Of a stretch of DNA of 9,861 nt, positions 6,684 through 9,861 are shown piece by piece. Both the position numbers and the translations under genes were made by a program. The notes beneath the pieces are model-generated. The model worked only from the letters and a program-made list of their open reading frames with translations, did no database searches and was not told the origin of the DNA. Every line of letters begins with the position of its first letter. Positions within the stretch are counted from its first letter, which is position 1. The stretch lies in contig DGTH01000126.1 in the NCBI GenBank assembly GCA_002393705.1, forward strand, positions 1-9,861, written 5' to 3'. The stretch is from Prevotella sp. UBA4341. GTDB lineage: Bacteria; Bacteroidota; Bacteroidia; Bacteroidales; Bacteroidaceae.

Positions 6684-7649
6684 TTATTTACTTACGTTAA
6701 CTTCTCTGACGGTCAGGTCGCCACGATAGGGCAGCAGGCTCGAGCGGAAGATGATGAGCTGGCCCTTGGGTGAGGAGACGAACTGCGAGAAGCCCCAGGG
6801 CAGCCCGTGTATGGGGTCTGTGCAGAGGGCGTAAATAGTCCGGATGAGAGGGTAGTTGCCGTTATATAAATAATATTGGTAAGGCTTCCAGGAGTTCATG
6901 GCCGTGGCCGTGTCCATTCGGCTTACCGACATTACCTGAATATTCTTCTTGAAGGTGACGTTTGTCGTGTCGCGTTTATCGTTGAGCCAGTTGGAACCTA
7001 TGATTCCAATGGAGTTGGCATGATTCTCAACGTAGTTGACAACCTCGGCACTCGTCTTTACTGCGTAGATGTTGGGGCTGTTGATGGGTTTGCCGTCAAG
7101 GATGCTATCTACGCACCAGCGCACGGTACTGGAATTCTTGTTGTCAAAGACAACCTCTATGTCTCCTTGCTTGGAGTTGGGGTTTACCTCTTTCCACTTC
7201 GAGACCTCACCCGAGAGGATGCGCCTGACGTCCTTGATGGTGATGCAGGTGTCGGTGTTGGCCTTGTTGACGATGAGCGACAGGCCGTCGTAGCCTATAG
7301 GCATGGAGACGGGTGCGCCGCCGATGGCCTTCAGGGCTTTCTTCTCTTTCTCGGTGTAGTCGCGCGAAGCGAAGATGAGGCATACGGAGTCTTTCAGAAG
7401 CAGCTCCATGGCGGCGTACTCGTCCGTATAGATGGGGTGTAGCACGGCGTCGCGGTAGGTGGCCTCAAAGACTTTTACTTCTTCATTGATGATTGGACTG
7501 AAACTCTCGTCGGCAGCAAATGAGATTTCTCCAGCAGAGAAAGTGTCAGTGCGGGTGTATTTACTATGTTTAGGTTTGCTGTCGGAACATGCCGACAGCA
7601 AACCTATAATGAGAGTTAATCCAACTGTTACGTTGAATAATCGCTTCAT
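6684..7649 (-). CDS. PstS-like substrate-binding lipoprotein of the TonB operon
   Basis: This 321-residue lipoprotein resembles PstS-type periplasmic phosphate-binding proteins (PBP-like fold). The signal peptide ends in the lipobox LSAC with the lipidated Cys at residue 21. Fold markers include AGEISFAADESFSPII (39-54), the stretch CLIFASRDYTEKE (90-102), IGYDGLSLIVNKAN (118-131), the DVRRILSGEVSKWKEVNP helix and strand (140-157), and NSIGIIGSNWL (212-222). Ligand motifs differ from true PstS: the GSGxG loop is replaced by IYTDEYAAM (73-81), and the R..DGSGT loop reads FDNKNSSTVRW (168-178). No PstC, PstA or PstB transporter genes are present. It starts 4 bp after the tonB stop, so it is translated as part of the TonB operon, which suggests a role in that machine or in sensing rather than classical phosphate uptake. 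The first part of the gene contains a perfect 15-bp inverted repeat. Confidence 0.88.
   Translation of the reverse strand: MKRLFNVTVGLTLIIGLLSACSDSKPKHSKYTRTDTFSAGEISFAADESFSPIINEEVKVFEATYRDAVLHPIYTDEYAAMELLLKDSVCLIFASRDYTEKEKKALKAIGGAPVSMPIGYDGLSLIVNKANTDTCITIKDVRRILSGEVSKWKEVNPNSKQGDIEVVFDNKNSSTVRWCVDSILDGKPINSPNIYAVKTSAEVVNYVENHANSIGIIGSNWLNDKRDTTNVTFKKNIQVMSVSRMDTATAMNSWKPYQYYLYNGNYPLIRTIYALCTDPIHGLPWGFSQFVSSPKGQLIIFRSSLLPYRGDLTVREVNVSK
7571..7606. repeat. Perfect 15-bp inverted repeat inside the PstS-like gene
   Basis: TAGGTTTGCTGTCGG (7571-7585) and CCGACAGCAAACCTA (7592-7606) are exact reverse complements separated by six bases. In the mRNA it spans nucleotides 44-79 of the PstS-like gene (codons 15-27), encoding the end of the signal peptide and the lipobox. 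Neither side is followed by a T-run, so it is not a standard intrinsic terminator. It would form a stable RNA hairpin near the start of the gene. Confidence 0.92.
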
Positions 7650-7653
7650 GAGA

Positions 7654-8478
7654 TTACTGCAGTTTAAATTGAACAGGAACGTTGTACTTTACACGCACGG
7701 GTGAACCGTTCTGCATACCAGGATTCCACCTCGGCATGGCCTTTACCACGCGTACGGCTTCCTTGTCGAGCGACGGGTCAACGCCGCGAAGTACCTGAAC
7801 ATGAGAGATAGAGCCATCCTTCTCAACGACGAAGCCTACCACGACACGTCCGGAGATACCGTTCTCGGCAGCTACCGGCGGGTACTGCAGGTTGCGTGCA
7901 AGCCATGCACGAACGTCGCCTTCCTTGAATGACGGAGCCTGTTCAACGACATCGAAGATCTTGTCCTCAGCGGGCTTCGGCTCGGGCTGTGCCACCTCCT
8001 CGACAGCCTTCAGCACCTGTGCGTCGGCATCGTCGGTGTTACCCTTTACGTCGAATCCACCAATGGCGGTCTTCGTCTCGTTCAACTCGTCCTGACTCTT
8101 CAACTCCTTGTCTTCATGTACGTCCTTATCTTCCTTAACTACAGGGGGAACGAACTTGATAGAGCTCTTAACCTGCTCAACGGGCTTTACTTCCTCAATC
8201 TTGACAGGTGCTTTCTCCTCTACCTCAGCCTTCTTCTCGGCCAGTGCAGAGAGGTTTACATCTGCTGCGATGTCGGCATCGCCTTCGCCAGCAGCACTGA
8301 TGATGGCATTTGCGCCTACAACGGCGGCAATGAGAGCAGCGGCAATGAGCATAATGAAGATCGACCACAGATTACGCTTACCAGTGTTTTTGCGCAGCTG
8401 ATAGGCGCCGTAGGCCTGATTCTTGCCTTCAAAGACAAGATCAACCCAACTATTGTCTATAAGATCAATTTTAGCCAT
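7654..8478 (-). CDS. tonB: Energy transducer TonB
   Basis: This 274-residue protein transmits proton-motive energy from ExbB/ExbD to outer-membrane TonB-dependent transporters. It starts with a cytoplasmic segment of about 36 residues (WVDLVFEGKNQAYGAYQLRKN), a form common in Bacteroidetes, followed by one transmembrane helix (about 38-62). A flexible, charged Lys/Glu/Pro-rich periplasmic linker (about 78-180, for example KAPVKIEEVKPVEQVK and AQPEPKPAEDK) spans the periplasm. The C-terminal TonB domain begins around residue 185 with WLARNLQYPPVAAENGISGRVVVGFVV, including the conserved YP, and ends VDPSLDKEAVRVVKAMPRWNPGMQNGSPVRVKYNVPVQFKL. It lies 29 bp after exbD and 4 bp before the PstS-like gene. 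No Shine-Dalgarno is visible; the leader is A/T-rich as usual in the phylum. Which transporters it serves cannot be told. Confidence 0.96.
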   Translation of the reverse strand: MAKIDLIDNSWVDLVFEGKNQAYGAYQLRKNTGKRNLWSIFIMLIAAALIAAVVGANAIISAAGEGDADIAADVNLSALAEKKAEVEEKAPVKIEEVKPVEQVKSSIKFVPPVVKEDKDVHEDKELKSQDELNETKTAIGGFDVKGNTDDADAQVLKAVEEVAQPEPKPAEDKIFDVVEQAPSFKEGDVRAWLARNLQYPPVAAENGISGRVVVGFVVEKDGSISHVQVLRGVDPSLDKEAVRVVKAMPRWNPGMQNGSPVRVKYNVPVQFKLQ

Positions 8479-8507
8479 AATTCTTAATACATTTTTTAGT
8501 TATACAA

Positions 8508-9164
8508 TCATTCATACTTGATACCCTTCAACGTCAGAAGTTTCTGGTCGTCTTCGGTTACCTTATCAATGACGTACGTATTAATACCGCTAATCTGCAT
8601 TTCATCAAGAACCGTCACCATGTTGTCGTAGGTAGCAACGTCAAGAGGCTTGATGATGATGGTCATCGTAGGAACCTTCTTGGGCTCGCCCTCAATGTTA
8701 CCCTTCTTGATTTCGTTGAGCTTCTTTTCCCATACGGAATCGGGCACGTCGGGCTTGTCCTTCTTTTCCTTCTCCAACTCGTTCATTGCTTTCCTGATCT
8801 TGGCAACCGGGTAGGTTCCATCCTCAGTCTTGTGGTTCAAGAGAACGTCACGAATGCCTTCCTCGCCGTAGGTGGTCTCCTTCAGGCAGGTGGGGTCGTC
8901 GTACTTCGTGATACCCTCAACGTAGTACAACTTGTTGTCGCCTGCCAGGTAGAACGTCATGGTCTGAGAAGCCTTCGCTTCGTTACGGTCCTGCTCCTGA
9001 ATGTTCTTATCGTTACTTGGCATGGTTAACTGCATCGCCTGGGGCTTCTGGAGCGTGGTACACAGCATGAAGAACGTAATCAGAAGCATCATCATGTCCA
9101 CCATCGGCGTGAAGTCAACGCGGACATTCATCTTTTTCTGTTTGCTTGCTTTTTGTTTTGCCAT
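8508..9164 (-). CDS. exbD: Biopolymer transport protein ExbD (second copy in the operon)
   Basis: This 218-residue protein is the ExbD subunit of the TonB proton-driven motor. After a short basic cytoplasmic N-terminus (MAKQKASKQKKMNVR) comes the single membrane helix FTPMVDMMMLLITFFML, with D23 in the position of the proton-carrying Asp of E. coli ExbD (D25). The periplasmic part is about 180 residues, longer than E. coli ExbD (141 residues in total), because of a Lys/Glu-rich insertion (about 85-163). The last part, TMTIIIKPLDVATYDNMVTVLDEMQISGINTYVI (166-199), is the typical ExbD C-terminal beta-alpha-beta end. The start ATG at 9164 lies 1 bp after the stop of the upstream exbD and has an exceptionally good Shine-Dalgarno within that gene's end. 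It may form a hetero-oligomer with the other ExbD. Confidence 0.95.
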   Translation of the reverse strand: MAKQKASKQKKMNVRVDFTPMVDMMMLLITFFMLCTTLQKPQAMQLTMPSNDKNIQEQDRNEAKASQTMTFYLAGDNKLYYVEGITKYDDPTCLKETTYGEEGIRDVLLNHKTEDGTYPVAKIRKAMNELEKEKKDKPDVPDSVWEKKLNEIKKGNIEGEPKKVPTMTIIIKPLDVATYDNMVTVLDEMQISGINTYVIDKVTEDDQKLLTLKGIKYE

Positions 9165-9165
9165 G

Positions 9166-9816
9166 TTACTGTACCTCCTTAGTTTCTTGTACCTTGTACG
9201 ATGTAATCAACTGATAACGGTTCTCCTCCATGTCCTGGAGTTCAGACATCAGTTTCTTCACAGTCTTGTAAGAAGTCTTTGCATCAGCCTTGATACAAAT
9301 CTTCAGCTCGTGAGAGTCCAGCGTCATGGAGTTCTTGGCGGAGCGCTTGGCTTCCTTTACCCACTGCTGGAATTCGCTCATGCCACCGGCGATACTGTCG
9401 GTGGGGATACCCTTTGTCTGTAGTACCTTCACCATCTGGCTCTGCGGGAGGTCCAGATAAGCGTGAAGCTCCTTGAGGCTAACGCCGAACATCGGGTCTT
9501 CCTTGAACTTCTTCATCTGCACCGGCGTCAAAGCAGGCAGTCCGTTGTTCTCCAGAAGAGTGACTACGGTCTGCTCCAAGTCGGGCGCCTTATCCATGCT
9601 CATGAACACCTTGCCTTCAGTGTTGACAAGGATGTTGAGCACATCCACATCTGGCACTTTGACCTTTGACTGCGACTGCGGCGTGTTGACCTGTACTGGC
9701 TCCGGGGTGACGAACGTTGACGTCATCATGAAGAAAGTCAGCAAAAGCACCATCACGTCCGACATGGGAGTCATGTCAATCCAGACGTCACTTTTCTTAA
9801 TTTTTACTTTACCCAT
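9166..9816 (-). CDS. exbD: Biopolymer transport protein ExbD (first copy in the operon)
   Basis: This 216-residue ExbD paralogue has the short basic N-terminus MGKVKIKKSD and the membrane helix MTPMSDVMVLLLTFFMM, with D20 as the conserved proton-carrying Asp. The periplasmic domain begins with VNTPQSQSKVKVPDVDVLNILVNTEGKVFM, the typical first strands of ExbD. It then carries a long insertion of about 80 residues (roughly 82-165, including KKFKEDPMFGVSLKELHAYLDLPQSQ) before the C-terminal strand and helix SHELKICIKADAKTSYKTVKKLMSELQDMEENRYQLITSYK. The insertion is unlike that of the second ExbD, so the two are diverged paralogues rather than a recent duplication. The ATG at 9816 lies about 31 bp after the probable exbB stop. 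No Shine-Dalgarno is visible ahead of it. Confidence 0.95.
   Translation of the reverse strand: MGKVKIKKSDVWIDMTPMSDVMVLLLTFFMMTSTFVTPEPVQVNTPQSQSKVKVPDVDVLNILVNTEGKVFMSMDKAPDLEQTVVTLLENNGLPALTPVQMKKFKEDPMFGVSLKELHAYLDLPQSQMVKVLQTKGIPTDSIAGGMSEFQQWVKEAKRSAKNSMTLDSHELKICIKADAKTSYKTVKKLMSELQDMEENRYQLITSYKVQETKEVQ
9173..9181 (-). promoter_or_regulatory. Full-match Shine-Dalgarno for the second exbD
   Basis: The - strand reads TAAGGAGGT, complementary to all nine bases of the usual anti-Shine-Dalgarno (ACCTCCTTA), and it ends 8 bases before the ATG at 9164. It lies inside the last codons of the upstream exbD (encoding K-E-V). Bacteroidetes ribosomes generally make little use of Shine-Dalgarno pairing, and other starts in this window lack it, so the match stands out; it could also be a by-product of the K-E-V codons. 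Confidence 0.7.
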
Positions 9817-9847
9817 AGCGATAAATGTTTTTAAGGGTTAGCAAAAA

Positions 9848-9861
9848 TTAAGCCTCGTCTG
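9848..9861 (-). CDS. Probable C-terminal end of exbB (MotA/TolQ/ExbB), edge-truncated
   Basis: On the - strand the window begins with an open frame ending GAC-GAG-GCT-TAA (Asp-Glu-Ala-stop), with the stop at 9848-9850, about 31 bp before the first exbD. In this operon type exbB sits directly upstream of exbD, so this is probably its tail. Only four residues are visible, so the identification rests on position alone. Confidence 0.35.

Noticed and set aside
6876..7442. Open frame antisense to the PstS-like gene
   Set aside because: Overlaps a well-supported lipoprotein gene and has no recognisable features.
1..9861. CRISPR array, tRNA, rRNA, insertion sequence or integrase
   Set aside because: No spaced direct repeats of CRISPR size, no cloverleaf noticed, and no transposase or recombinase motifs in any convincing frame.

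Overview
The window looks like chromosomal DNA of a Bacteroidales bacterium, most likely Prevotella or a close relative. The reasons are the exbD-exbD-tonB-(PstS-like lipoprotein)-TPR gene order, the weak or absent Shine-Dalgarno sequences at most starts, and the style of the TonB and ExbD proteins. The genus is an inference; no rRNA or other marker is present.

Left block (1-5075, + strand): the end of a surface-polysaccharide locus (exopolysaccharide, capsule or O-antigen type). In order it holds the 3' part of a TupA-like ATP-grasp gene, an O-antigen ligase/polymerase-like membrane protein, a family 2 glycosyltransferase, a GT-B (family 4-like) glycosyltransferase, a hexapeptide-repeat O-acetyltransferase and a WecG/TagA (family 26) glycosyltransferase. 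Genes are 10 bp apart or less, or overlap by 4, 17 and 7 bp, so they form one transcription unit whose promoter lies left of the window. Together they would add sugars to a lipid-linked repeat unit, acetylate it, and polymerise or ligate it. The wzy-like gene ends in six heptanucleotide repeats directly before the ATGA junction with the next gene.

Middle (5076-5183): a short convergent intergenic region with a strong imperfect hairpin that can terminate both operons.

Right block (5184-9861, - strand, read right to left): a TonB energy-transduction operon. A probable exbB tail lies at the right edge, followed by two exbD genes 1 bp apart, tonB, a PstS-like lipoprotein gene 4 bp after tonB, and after 75 bp a secreted TPR protein gene. 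ExbB/ExbD/TonB use the proton gradient to drive outer-membrane TonB-dependent transporters. The jobs of the PstS-like and TPR proteins in this operon are not established.

Most notable signals: (1) the heptamer repeat at 1749-1790, where one extra unit would fuse the wzy-like gene in frame to the following glycosyltransferase; (2) a perfect 15-bp inverted repeat in the lipobox-coding part of the PstS-like gene; (3) a full nine-base Shine-Dalgarno match between the exbD genes, unusual for this phylum; (4) loss of canonical phosphate-binding motifs in the PstS-like protein. No tRNA, rRNA, CRISPR array, insertion sequence or integrase was seen.
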